In this document: one piece after another, positions 22,326 to 33,297 of the stretch
Layout of the letters: every line of letters begins with the position of its first letter
Position numbering within the stretch: the stretch's first letter is position 1
NCBI RefSeq assembly: GCF_021018805.1
Contig: NW_026960610.1
Coordinates: forward strand, 1,612,001-1,676,000
Reading direction: 5' to 3'
Length of the DNA stretch: 64,000 bases
Source: Prinia subflava
Lineage: Eukaryota; Chordata; Aves; Passeriformes; Cisticolidae
Program-made: the position numbers and the translations under genes
Notes under the pieces: generated by a model
What the model saw: the letters and a program-made list of their open reading frames with translations, nothing else
Told to the model about the DNA's origin: nothing
Databases searched by the model: none

Positions 22326-24825
22326 TTGGGGTCGAGAACATTTACGGGGCCCTTGATAAAGTTAAAAATAGGACCCCATAGGGAGGAAATATCCTTCCTG
22401 GTGCACTCAGGAGCCGAGTGTTCCACCGTTCAGAAATTACCACAGGGATGTACAAAAAGTTGGGATACCATGATAGTGATAGGGCCTAAAGGGGAACCCT
22501 TCAAAGTCCCAATTATTAATAATGTAGAAATAGAATCAGAAACTAAGATTTGCTTGGGGAATTTGTTACTGGTGGAAGAGGTAGATTACAATCTGCTGGG
22601 AAGAGATTTAATCGTAGTCCTCGGAATAAACTTAATTCTTCAGGGACCGAACTTGGTGGTAAGCTTATACCAGTTAACAGAGGAGGATGAAAATGAGGTA
22701 GACCCAATAGTCTGGCATACCCAAGGAGAAGGGGGGAGAACAGAAATGGAACCGATTTCTATTGAAATCCAGAGACCGGAGGAGCCCATCAGAATAAAAC
22801 AATACCCCGTTTCCTTGGAGAGAAGAAAAGGACTGAAACCCATAATTGATGACCTAGTGAAACGGGGAATTTTAGAACCGTGTCTGTCCAGGCATAACAC
22901 CCTGATTTTGGCAGTAAGAAAAGCTGATGGAAGTTTTAGGTTGGTTCAGGATTTGAGGGTGGTGAATCAAAGGACAAAAACCAGCTTCCCCGTAGTTGCT
23001 AACCCCTGTACCCTCCTGAATCAGATCTCCCCTGAGGACACGTGGTACAACGTAATAGACCTCAAAGATGCATTCTGGACTTACCCCCTAGCTGAAGATA
23101 GCCGGGACTATTTTGCTTTCCAGTGGGAGGACCCAGAAACAAATAGGAAGCAACAGTTCCAATGGACATCCCTGCCCCAGGGGTTCACCGATTCCCCCAA
23201 CCTGTTCGGGCAAGCCTTAGGGCAGTTGTTGAGTCAGTTCGCTCTGGCGAAGGGAACAAAGCTGTTGCAGTATGTGGACGATCTATTGATTGCTGGTCCC
23301 AGGGAGGAGGACATGAGGGAAAGCACGAAAGCACTGTTAAATTTCCTGGGACAGAAGGGGTTAAAAGTGTCAAAATCAAAACTTCAGTTCACAGAACAGA
23401 AGCTAAAGTACTTAGGACACTGGCTAACAAAAGGAAAAAAGAAATTGGATCCTGACAGAATTGCAGAGATTGTTGCATTACCTCCTCCACAGTCAAAGAG
23501 GGAAGTGAGGCAGCTGCTGAGACTCCTGGGGTACTGCAGGCAATGGATTGAGGGATGTAGTGAGAAGGTGAAATTTTTATATGAGAAGTTGACTACAGAT
23601 AGAGTAAAATGGACAGAGCAGGATGAGGCACAATACGAAGGATTAAAAGGAGCCTTGGTTACAGCTCCAGCATTGAGTCTCCCCATTGTAAAGAAGCAGT
23701 TTCAGCTGTTTGTAGATGTTAGCAACCACACGGCATAGGGATTGTTAACACAAGATTGGGCAGGAATCAGGAAGCCGGTGGGGTATGTGTCAAAACCCTT
23801 AGACCCCGTGAGCCGAGGCTGGCCCACTTGCTTGCAAGCTACAGTTGCAGTGGAACTAATGGTAGAAGAGGCTAAGAAGGTCACTTTCGGGGCACCGTTG
23901 GTGGTATACACCTCACACAATGTTAGAACTATCTTGCAGCAGAAGGTGGATAAGTGGCTCACTGATGCCAGGTTGCTAAAATATGAGGCAATATTAATCC
24001 ACTCACCCAAGTTGGAGCTACGGACAGCTACTGCCTGAAACCTAGCTCAGTTCTTGTTTGGTGAGACATCAGAGGAATGTAATCATGATTGTGCAGAAGT
24101 GCTAGAATTACAAACATAAATAAGACCAGACTTGTAAGAGAAGGAATTAAGGGATGGCAAGAAACAGTTTGTAGATGGGTCCGTGAGGGTCATAGAAGGG
24201 AAAAGAAAGTTGGGGTATGCAATAGTGGACAGGAAATCATAGAGTCAGGACCCTTAAGCGCGATCTACTCTGCGCAGGCTTGTGAATTGTTGCAAGCGCT
24301 TAGGCGGCTGAAAGGGAAGCAAGAAACAATTTACAATGACTCAAGGTATGCCTTTGGGGTGGTCCACACATTCGGAAAGATTTGGGAAGAGCAAGCACTG
24401 GTTAGCACCCAACGAAAAGGGTTGATTCACCAAGAATTAAAAAGACAAATCTTGGAGGCAATAAGGGGGCCCGAGGCCATTGCCATTGTACATGTAAAAG
24501 GGCACCAAGTGAGTATGCAATTCAGAACTCGGGGAAACAATTTGGCAGATAAGGAAGCAAAAAGGGCAGCCCTCCTGGTAGTGAGTACCCCAGTAATCAG
24601 AGAAGAAAATACCCAAGAGTACCCCTCCCATTTGTCCCCAAAGGAGGTTGAGGAGTACAAGAAATTAGGAAGCCAGTGGGAGGAAGGAAAGTTGAAATTG
24701 CCAGATGGGAGAGAATTATTAACAAGGGAACACACAAGGAAGGTTCTGAATAGGCTTCATCAGCAGACACACTGGGGAGCGCAGGCACTGGCAGAAGAGT
24801 TTTTGAAGTTTATTGGATGCAAGGG
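22326..24825 (+). pseudogene. pol: Provirus E protease, RT, RNase H and start of integrase
   Basis: Protease has SFLVHSGAECST, so the catalytic Asp is replaced by His, and ends YNLLGRDLIVVLG. RT follows in the same frame: VIDLKDAFWTYPL, LPQGFTDSPNLF and YVDD at 23271-23282. A TAG at 23736 breaks the connection domain (VGYVSKPLDPVSRGWP follows in frame), a TGA ends it at 24036, and a frameshift leads into RNase H at 24089 (QACELLQALR, YNDSRYAFG, GNNLADKEAKRAAL). Integrase begins with HQQTHWGAQALAEEF, the His pair of its zinc domain. At 24825 provirus F interrupts the gene. Confidence 0.88.
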
Positions 24826-25150
24826 TGTCACAAATGACACGAAAAGAACCACACGAGGACACGCAGGTGTGCAGAGGAGGAAAAGGGACGAGTTTATTTA
24901 CAAAACTCAATTTTATAAATTTCCTAAGGGGCCTGTGGATTGGAGGATGGAATTCCACCTCTCAAACCACATCGGTCAAGCCAACTGTCAATCAACTTTC
25001 TCCTCCCACCTAAAAATATGTAAACAATGGAAGACAGTTAGCAAAACATGGCCATTGTTTATAGTACAAACTGTGAGCAAGTAAAAATTCTGACTCCAAT
25101 ATGAAGAACATTACAAAAGGCTTAGAAAAGTCTTCAAAACCAGGACGACA
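24826..25150 (-). repeat. Provirus F 3' LTR
   Basis: 325 bp, TGTCA at both ends when each strand is read. The minus strand starts TGTCGTCCTGG (25150). The polypurine tract AAAAAGGGTGAGA lies just inside, at 25151-25163 on the minus strand. Confidence 0.95.
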
Positions 25151-25231
25151 TCTCACCCTTTTTATCTTAAAAAAAAAAAAAACAGAAAAAGAAAAATGAA
25201 CAATTTTTACAGTGGAAAAACTGTACAGACT

Positions 25232-27362
25232 TCAGTGATTGTTCGTGGAGGAATCATCAGAGTGATCACTCATGTCGTCTGCATTCCAGTCATCGCCCAA
25301 GGATTCATCTGCTTGATGACCTTCAGCCTTGTCACGGCTTCCACCTCGCCTGTCAGCTGGATTCTGCCTCTGCTATTGCAGGTCAGGACAGACACACTTT
25401 GAAGGTACCCAGCATGCCCCAATATCTGTGGACACGCACGCATACCCACGCCCCATAACGATCAGGTCATAGGGTCCTTCCCATTGTTTGGTGACTAAAT
25501 TCCAGACCCGAACCTTCGCTCGGGACTTATGCGTGTCGCCTGAAGCCTGCAATGAGAGGAGGTGGTTTACAATAACAGGGTTACTTGAGTTCTGTGGAAC
25601 CGTAAGGTAGTTGATAGTGTACAAAGCCTTCGCCAACCGACTGTGTGGTGTTTTACCCTGCATTCCCCATTTTTGTTTTTGGAGAACATGCTTGAGTGTA
25701 CCATGAGCACATTCTGCAATTGCCTGTCCTGTCGGAGAATGAGGGATGCCAAAGTTGTGGTTCACACCCCACGACTGTAGGAACTGCCGTACCTGTTGAG
25801 AGGCATAAGCAGGACCATTGTCAGATTTCACAGCAGAAGGTATGCCTAGTACGGCAAAGGCCTGCCTCCAGTGGGCACTGACATCGCGGGCCTTCTCCCC
25901 AGTGTGAGCTGAAGCCCACATCGCAGAGGAGAATGTGTCCACCGTGACATGCACATACTTGAGCTGGCCAAACTCAGCAACCTGGGTGACATTGGTCTGC
26001 CAAAGCTCCAGGGCCTTAAGGCCCCTGGGGTTAACCCCTGCTGGCAACGGCGCACCAAGAGCGTGACAGTCGTCGCATGACTCAACAATCTCATGAGCCT
26101 CAGTGGCCGTCAGTTGGAACTGCTTCTGCAGCGTATGCGCATTTTGGTGGAAGAACCCATGTGTGCCTTGGCCTGCGCAAGTGTGTCAGGCTGAGGAGCT
26201 ACCCACGCTGGGTTAGCCAACTTGTCAGCCCTCGCGTTACCTTCTGCTACTAAGCCTGGCAAATTTGTGTGACTTCGTACATGCAGAACGTAATAAGGAT
26301 GAACCCTGGACTGAATTGCACACCACAAGGTCTTCAGTAAATGAAACAAGGCAGGGTTACTGACCTCCTTCAAAACTGAGTACCCCAACCACTGTGCAAT
26401 GTTGGCAACATAAGCTGAGTCCGTGACCAGATTGAAGGGTGTCTGAGAAAATTTTTCGAATGCCATGACGGCAGCCCTTAGTTCAACCAGTTGGGCTGAC
26501 CCGTCCGCATGGCCTTCTAAAACCTGCCATTCAGATCCATCCTGCCAGGTAACAATGGCCTTCCCTGTTTTTCCCAAACTGTCAGTGAAGACAGTGGGTC
26601 CTTGCAGTGGCTCTTGGCTGTTTTTGGGTCGTAATGAAAATCGAGTATTTTTTGCCACTTGCTGGGCAGATGATAAGTGATCTGCCCTGAAAAACCCTCT
26701 AGAGCACTTTGCAGTGAAACATTGTTCACATAGCTCCAATCAAAATCCTCCCGTTGTACAGGGAGAATGATCTTTGAGGGATCTGCACCCATCAATTGTA
26801 AACAGCGTTGCCTACACTTGATTATCAAGCGAGCAATCACCTCAAACAATGCAGTCACCATCTTATGCAGCTGATGAGGCAGGAAGACCCATTCCAAGAC
26901 ATGCAAGGGGTCCGACCAATCGTCATTCCATTGACTGATGATACCTGTGGGATGTAATTCCTAAGTGGTTATGAACAGTGATATCAACGGAAGGTTCAAT
27001 GCAGTAAACTTGGCAAGCAGAAACAGCTTGCTGAACCTCCTCCAGCACTTTATGTGCCTCAGGGTCAATTCATGAGGTGATTTTAAATCAGGGTCCCCTT
27101 TTAGTAATTCAAACAAGGGAGACAGTTGTGCTTTAGTCAGTCCCAGGTATGGACGTAACCAGGTGATTACACCTCCCAATTTTAGGGCGTCGTTCAGTGT
27201 CTTCACAGGTTGCACAAATTGCACCTCCTGGTGACTGATTGTCCGTTCCAGAATCTTGACCCCTAAATATTTCCATGGAGGTTGTTGTTGCACTTTTCTG
27301 GAGCCACTTGCAGTCCATGTGAATGCAGAGCATTCAACAACTGAGGCTGTATCCTCAGCAGC
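25232..27362 (-). pseudogene. pol: Provirus F RT thumb, RNase H and integrase
   Basis: From high to low coordinates: RT thumb/connection ([34 protein letters not shown]), RNase H with TVFTDSLGK, LVELRAAV, NLVTDSAYV and GNARADKLAN (all four acids kept), and integrase with HQNAH and CDDC zinc ligands. The catalytic core reads ELWQTNVTQ where Asp is expected in place of Asn, then VKSDNGPAY and IAECAHGTL. A short acidic tail ends near 25232. Stops and frame changes break it, and the RT fingers and palm are deleted. Confidence 0.85.
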
Positions 27363-28327
27363 TGGTGCAAGTATGGACGAAAAAAATCCCCAATGGGTAC
27401 ATATGGACGAATGTAAACAATTTCATGCAGAGTGTGGATCCTTTGGTTGAACGAGTTGGAAAGTGAAAAGAATAATTTGGCTCAGATCCATGGGTGAGAA
27501 TCTGAGGCCTTGTGTGGAGCCCGGGGAACTCCAAGTGTTTTCCTGTCCCTGGAATGGGAGCAGAAGTCAGCGCCATAGCCAAGAACTGGGGGCTATGGTG
27601 GTCTGAAAAGCCAGTTGGAAAAGGCTAGACACCATTAGGCCAGTCACGCTGAAAAGGCTAAACAAATTTGTTATTTTGTTTAAATCTTGCAATATAAACC
27701 CACATAACCTGTTTATTGCAATTACATAGTCAGATAAACTGTTCACAGTATAACATAATCCTTACTGCAATTGTATTTGTTTTTATGCTGCAAAACTGTG
27801 AATTACTGTTTCATTTTTAAATTGTTAATTGTCATATGTCATATTTCTCTTCTCATCGTCTCACATTTTAACGAAAAAAGGGTGAATTTGTGGAATTGCA
27901 TTTTATTGAAATGGTATTCTCTGGCTCACCCCTGGAGAGTGTATGGTTTATCCCAAGTCTGTAACCTCCCCTGCAGTATTGTGTATCTCTAAACCCATTG
28001 GCCTGAGAATCTATCCACGCCCATTTCAAAACTCCCTGATAAAGGTGCAAATGGAGAGGACTCTTTCTCTTTGCCCTGGAGGCCTCTGGAGGCTCTGCTC
28101 CTCTCCCCTTCCCTCACCCCTTCCCCCTCTCCCCCTCCTCTCCCCTCTCCCTCAGTAACCACATTGCCTTCCTGGGGTCAAACTCCAAATAAATCCTCAC
28201 CTCATCAGCACCTCACCAGCCGTCTGGAGACTCCTTGCCCGCCTGCATGCAAATACCAAAGAACCTAGAGCCTGGGGGGCTCCCGGGGAACCCTCCCCGG
28301 CGACCCCCTAAAATCTAAACTACAACA
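27363..28327 (+). mobile_element. Foreign ERV 3' end inside provirus F, probable LTR
   Basis: Compared with provirus G, F loses everything from the RT palm back to the gag nucleocapsid and has this unrelated segment in its place. It contains a purine run (GAAAAAAGGGTGAAT, about 27873-27887) that could be a polypurine tract, then TGTGGAATTGC as a possible LTR start (27888), AAATAAA at about 28186 and an end ACTACAACA at 28327. No target-site duplication is visible. It looks like an insertion followed by a deletion, or a recombinant. A 75-codon minus ORF here is not recognised. Confidence 0.45.
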
Positions 28328-31300
28328 CCACGGCTGGTTGTACAGCCATAGCCACAGGCAGCTACACAGCAGCAGCCAAGGCAGCCAACTTGCGACTAGA
28401 TGTGCCTATCTTTGCGCAAGCTTCTGCCATCTGAGAGATGGACAGATCGCCAGGAAGTGCGTCGTTGATCTTCCTGCAATCAGTATTGCAGTTACTTCGG
28501 GCCAGGTGCTTAAGTAAGAGCTTCCTAGCCTCAGGATCACCGACCTGCTTTTCTACTGCAGCACTCAGCCTTCCTGCAAAGTGCAGGAAAGGCTCATCAG
28601 CTCCCTGGACAACTGTCACAAATGATGCCTCTGGAGCAGCCATTGCTATGGTCTGGACCAGAGCTGCCATGCCTATCTGCTGGCACTGCGCAAGGACCAG
28701 GGGCTCAAATCAAACTTGTCCATTGACATGGGCATAATTTCCAATGCCCAGCAGCTTATCGGTATTAACTGTGCGCCTGGCATCAGTTGGGCCTAATGTG
28801 GTATTTTGGTCCACTGCTCTGATTGCTAACTGAGTCCATTTCAACTCAAAAATATCATATTCGACAGGTGGAAATAGAACACAAGCCAGACTCTGAATGT
28901 CATAAGGCCTTAATAGATGACCATTAAAAAACTGGAGCATTTGCATTACTTCGCCAGACCCCAGGCCATATTTTCCCACCTTATCGCAGAGCTCCATCAG
29001 GGCCTTCCAAGACAAAGGCTGGTAGGTGTTATGGGTAACACCTGTTATGACAGGGAAAGCCTGGAGACCTCCTGGTGGGGTGGAAACACCTGCCACATCC
29101 TGTCCTGTGGGCTCCACAGGGACAGGGGCAGACACTTGGCTGGGAGCCAGCTTAAGACCAGACACCAGAGGTCCAGCAGCATCAGCAACAGCATCAGCAG
29201 AGCTAGAGAAACTCTCTTCAGACTCCGGAGGACGATGTGTACACATGCATTTCCTCCACCTTGGCTCCAACCTCCTCCCAAAATCGCCCATGGTCCCTCG
29301 GCCGCACTGTGACTTTACAAGGGGGGAGTGTCCAAGTGGAGGATCCCGGAGGGTGGGGTCCCTTGGCCCTGGGAAGGGCCTGTGAAAAAGGCATATTATA
29401 TGGCTCTACACAGATATTTACTATATGTATTATGCTAGATTGAAAAGTTATGCTGTATTAAACATTTGAATAACATAGTGAATGTAGTTTTGTAATTAAC
29501 ATTAAGCTTTAGTAATCAAAAATAAAAAAACTATGTGTGTGAGATTTTTTAGCTCAAGAGAAAGAGAAGATAACCAGGAAATTCTTCGCACAGAGATAAC
29601 AGTTACAGGAACCCCTGGATTTTCCAGAGGGAGAGATGTGTATCTCCCTAAATCAACAGAGGACATCTTTCCCAGCCGGACTCAGACTGGGAGACGCCAA
29701 GAGAGATTAGCAGAGGATTTTTGACAAGAACCAGGAACACGGGTTTGTTTTAAATAAAGTATGCATAATCATGAAGGAGGTCCTCAAAAAGAGAAAGATT
29801 TCTCTCTAACGGGGCCTTCTCCTAGCTGGCTTTTGTCTAGAAAGGGGGAGGCCCGGACCGGGCTGTTCTCTTTGTTATTATTGTCTCATAATTTGTCCTA
29901 CTCTAAATTGTTTAACCTTTATTATTGTATTTGTATTACTATTTTTTTATATAACCATTTTTATTTTTATTTTTATTAAATTTCCAAAAATCCCAAAAGC
30001 GAGTGATTGGCGTTTATTACAGGGCCGGCCAGACCGCAGCTGCATCCCCACCCGCGCTGAAGTTAAAAACTGCAGCGCCTGCTCCCATCGCAGGTGCAAC
30101 GCCGGCGGGAGGCTGCAGGGGCGGGCCCACCAGTGGGCCAGTACCAGAGGCTGCTGTGACACGGGTATAGGGCTCTTCGATAGGCGAATGTTCTGACAGT
30201 GCCCCCGAAACCCGCGCAGGGGGATTGCAGAGTGCTGGGAGGGGCGCGGCTGGCGGAGCTATCACTCCACTGTGCACTGTTGTCAAATGCGCCTGTGCAG
30301 TCAGCGCTGGGGGCGGGCAGCAGCGGAGCCCGCGGGGCTGCATCCCTGTCATGTGCCGCTATCAACAGTGTAGGTGTGGTCCACGCCGGGGGAGAGTGCA
30401 GAGCGGGCAGTGGCGTGGCTCACAGGACTGCACTGTTGCCGCACGCCATGGTCAGCAGTGCAGGCGCAGCCGGTGCAGGGAGAGAAGAAGCCAGGAAAGG
30501 AGCAGGGATTGGCGCCGCTCCACTCTTGTCCAAGCCAGCCGCTGCCCCGTCTGGAATCGCACCCAGTAATGTTTCACCGAGACTCCGCCAGCCCATAGCA
30601 GGCAGCAGCCCCCCCGAGCGGGGATGCGCAGACTGCCCGCCCAACAGGGTGGGGGCCGGCGAAGGGCCAACAGAAACCCCACCTTCAGCGGCGTCCGCCC
30701 CCTACGGGCGCTACAGAAGCGACGCAGGCTCAGGCGCGCCCAAGGTGCCCCATCCCGCGCCCAAGTGGGGCGGTGCGGAGGGCAGCTACACCCCTGAAGT
30801 ATCCAGAGGATACCTCCTGGAAGTTCCACAGTTCGGGCAGAGCATGGTAATGAGATCATGCTCGACAAGGGGCGGGAGCCATGCCTTGGGTTCCTTCCCG
30901 CCCATCAATGCTGGGAAAGCTTGAAGGGAAGGCGCCCCCAGCCCCGCTCGCTGGCGCCAGCTGTGACAAATGCGGGGCCCCGCCCCCTCCCTGTTCGAGC
31001 GGCAGGGGCGGGCTCAGGCCTCCCCTGTCCCCCAAGAATTCAAAATCTGAATCGGAGAGGGAGAAACCTTCCAGCGCAGCAGCCGGAGGAGGAGGAAAAG
31101 AATACTCCAACCTCAGAGACTGGAGACCGAGCTCAGATGGAAATCCCGCTTCCGACACCACGGCCGCACCCCTTTCCAACCCTCCACCTACCACCGGGGA
31201 GGAGGAGTCGCTCCGAGAATCTGCCGAGATCTCCGAGCTAGTGGGATCCATTTCCCGGAAAAAGAGTTCAACCTTTCACCACATAACTAACAACCTGGCT

Positions 31301-31528
31301 TCCTCCAGCGTGAGAGCGGAGGAGAGAGTCCATTAGGCACTCCCCCAAACTGCGTCACACCTCCCCAGAAAATGCGTCCGCAGGATGGCAAAAGAAGCCA
31401 CGTCCTCGGGCCCATTCAAACAAACCCTGAAATTCTGCCCAGGAGACAGGAACGTGCTTTCATTCCATAACAGATTTCCAGACATCCAAAGCTATGGAAT
31501 CCTCTTTCAAAACTGCACAGAGAGGCAT
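28328..31528 (-). pseudogene. gag: Provirus F gag, split by a solo LTR
   Basis: The matrix ATG is at 31528 on the minus strand (MPLCAVLKEDSIALDVWKS). A Pro/Ala/Gly-rich region follows, with a CPNC motif shared with provirus G. Capsid is open at 29291-28710 (FPVITGVTHNTYQPLSWKAL; SLACVLFPPVEYDIF) and 28670-28362 (QGADEPFLHFAGRLSAAVEK, the major homology region). The nucleocapsid is lost at the foreign segment. A solo LTR occupies 29381-30021. Multiple frame changes. Confidence 0.82.
29381..30021 (+). mobile_element. Solo LTR in provirus F gag (TSD GGGCC)
   Basis: 641 bp from TGTGAAAAAGG to GCGTTTATTACA with a perfect 5-bp duplication GGGCC (29376-29380, 30022-30026). The undisturbed site is seen in provirus G near 45952. 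The 3' terminal sequence resembles that of provirus E's LTR. A relative is at 36771-37449. Orientation is inferred from that likeness. Confidence 0.93.
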
Positions 31529-31648
31529 TGTGCAACAGAAAAAAAGGGCAAACCCACCAAACAGGAGACCCACAGAGCCAAGGCAAGGAGGAAAAGGCAA
31601 AACAGAGCTCACCCAGACAGTCCTACCACATACACCGGGGTCACCAGA

Positions 31649-31970
31649 TGTCACAGATGACACGAAAAGAACCACACGAGGACACGCAGGTGTGCAGAGC
31701 AGGAAAAGGGCCAAGTTTATTTACAAAACTCAATTTTATACATTCCTAAGGGACCTGTGGATTGGAGGATGGAATTCCACCTCTCAAACCACATCGGTCA
31801 AGCCAACTGTCAATCAACTTTCTCCTCCCACATAAATAGGTAACCAATGAATGACAGTTAGCAAAACATGGCCATTGTTTCTAGTACAAACTGTGAGAAA
31901 GTAAAATTTCTGACTCCAATATGAAGAACATTACAGAAGGCTTAGAAAAGTCTTCAAAACCAGGGTGACA
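31649..31970 (-). repeat. Provirus F 5' LTR, with primer site beside it
   Basis: 322 bp, minus strand TGTCACCCTGG (31970) to ATCTGTGACA (31649). Inside it the minus strand reads TGGTGACCCCGGTGTATG (about 31646-31629), similar to the tRNA-Trp site of avian alpharetroviruses. Confidence 0.93.
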
Positions 31971-31976
31971 CAAGGG

Positions 31977-32712
31977 GATTTATGAATTAGCTAAACAGGA
32001 AGTGCTGGGTTGTGTGATATGCCAGAGAATAAATCGAACAAGATCACAGCAGACTCCCTTAGGGGGTCGGCCCCTGGCATATCAACCATTTGGGAGAATT
32101 CAAATAGACTTCACTGAACTACCCAAAGTAGGGAGATATAGGTTTTAACTAGTAATGGTAGATCAGTTAACACACTGGGTAGAAGCCTTCCCTAGTGCTA
32201 GAGCAACAGCTCGGACAGTAGCCAAAATTTTATTAGAAGAAATTATCCCTCGCTGTGGGATAATAGATCACATTTACTCCGACCAAGGGACCCATTTCAC
32301 CTCAAAGATTATTGGGCAATTAGCAGACACCTTAGGAATTAGGTGGGATTATCAGACTTCTTGGCACCCTCAGAGCTCAGGGCGAGTAGAAAGAATGAAC
32401 CAGACACTGAAGGCACAATTATCAAAGCTGATGTTGGAGACAAAGATGTCCTGGGTTAAATGTCTCCCTTTAGCCTTGCTAAATGTGAGGACCATGCCCC
32501 ACTCCGAGAGCGGTTTATCACCCTTTGAGATGTTGTACGGAATGCCATACGAACATGAAATGCCAGTCAGGCACCCAAGGCTGGAGGACGGGCAAATCCA
32601 GCCCTATTTAATAGCAATAAATAAGAACCTAGAGGAGCTGAGAAAGAAGGGAACAGTTATGCAAAGTACCCCCCCTAGGGTTCGCAATTCACAAAATAAA
32701 ACCGGGGGATGA
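31977..32712 (+). pseudogene. pol: Provirus E integrase, main part
   Basis: After provirus F the frame resumes with the Cys pair of the zinc domain (CVICQR) and the catalytic core: RIQIDFTELP, a stop at about 32146, then IYSDQGTHFTS and GRVERMNQTLKAQ, giving D, D and E. LSPFEMLYGMPYE follows, as in gammaretroviral integrases. From 32155 the frame is open for 185 codons. Only one stop and provirus F break it. Confidence 0.88.
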
Positions 32713-32778
32713 AGTGTTAAAAAAAAACCTGGAAGGGAGTTTCCCTAGCACCACAGTGGGAGGGCCCGTTTCTTGTTC

Positions 32779-32790
32779 TCTTGACCACAG
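32779..32790 (+). promoter_or_regulatory. Putative env/accessory splice acceptor of provirus E
   Basis: A pyrimidine-rich run followed by CCACAG at 32785-32790, between pol and the two downstream ORFs. This is where a spliced env message would be joined. Confidence 0.5.
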
Positions 32791-32927
32791 ACACCGCCGT
32801 TAGGACAGCTGAGAAAGGTTGGACACACGCTTCGTGGATGAAGAAAATTGAGAGACGAGGAGAAGCCTGAGTGGAAAGTCACCTCCTCCCCCGGAGACCT
32901 GAAGATAAAGCTGCACCGACACGATAA

Positions 32928-33227
32928 ATGACCGAGGAGAACAGGATAAGGTGTTCACAACCAGGGTGTCCATGCTACCCATGTATTCATTTTAAGTGTG
33001 GTTACTGTCAGGAGATTTGGGTTGTGCATTGTGAACTGGGGTATAGACCTAGTGGATTGTGTGATAAGTGCCAGGAAACAGAGCAAGAACTGATCAGTTT
33101 GATCTTAGGGCTTGCCACAGATTTGGGGGTACTGGAATTAGATTTGATTGAGTGGTTTCACATATTTCAAAAAGGGATAAGGGGAAAATTGGATTCAAAA
33201 GCCCAGGTCCTAGCAATCGAGTGCTGA
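32928..33227 (+). CDS. Provirus E Cys-rich 99-codon ORF
   Basis: I do not recognise this protein. It lies between pol and env, after the putative acceptor at 32790, where complex retroviruses place accessory genes. The first half has nine cysteines within 40 residues, many as CxC or CxxC (CPCYPC, CGYC, CDKC), suggesting a zinc-binding fold. The second half is acidic and hydrophobic (LISLILGLATDLGVLELDLI), possibly helical. No signal peptide. It is fully open in a provirus whose pol and gag are broken. It could be chance, since 99 codons is modest. Confidence 0.45.
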   Translation: MTEENRIRCSQPGCPCYPCIHFKCGYCQEIWVVHCELGYRPSGLCDKCQETEQELISLILGLATDLGVLELDLIEWFHIFQKGIRGKLDSKAQVLAIEC

Positions 33228-33297
33228 AGGACTAATAAGGTACCCTGCAGCACCGATATGGTAAAGCTATCCAGGTGGGGCACCTTTAAGAGGAGGT

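Larger units (their letters stand above)
24826..31970 (-). mobile_element. Provirus F, env-less betaretrovirus-like ERV (TSD CAAGGG)
   Basis: A minus-strand provirus with LTRs at both ends and a perfect 6-bp duplication CAAGGG (24820-24825 and 31971-31976), inserted in provirus E's integrase, which continues beyond it. Gene order on the minus strand is gag, then the RT thumb, RNase H and integrase. dUTPase, protease and most of RT are absent, their place being taken by foreign sequence (27363-28327). The two LTRs differ at about fifteen positions by eye. A solo LTR interrupts gag. No env exists between integrase and the 3' LTR. Confidence 0.95.

Noticed and set aside
27355..27582. 75-codon ORF in the foreign part of provirus F as a new gene
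   Set aside because: No recognisable motif and no second copy in the window to test conservation.
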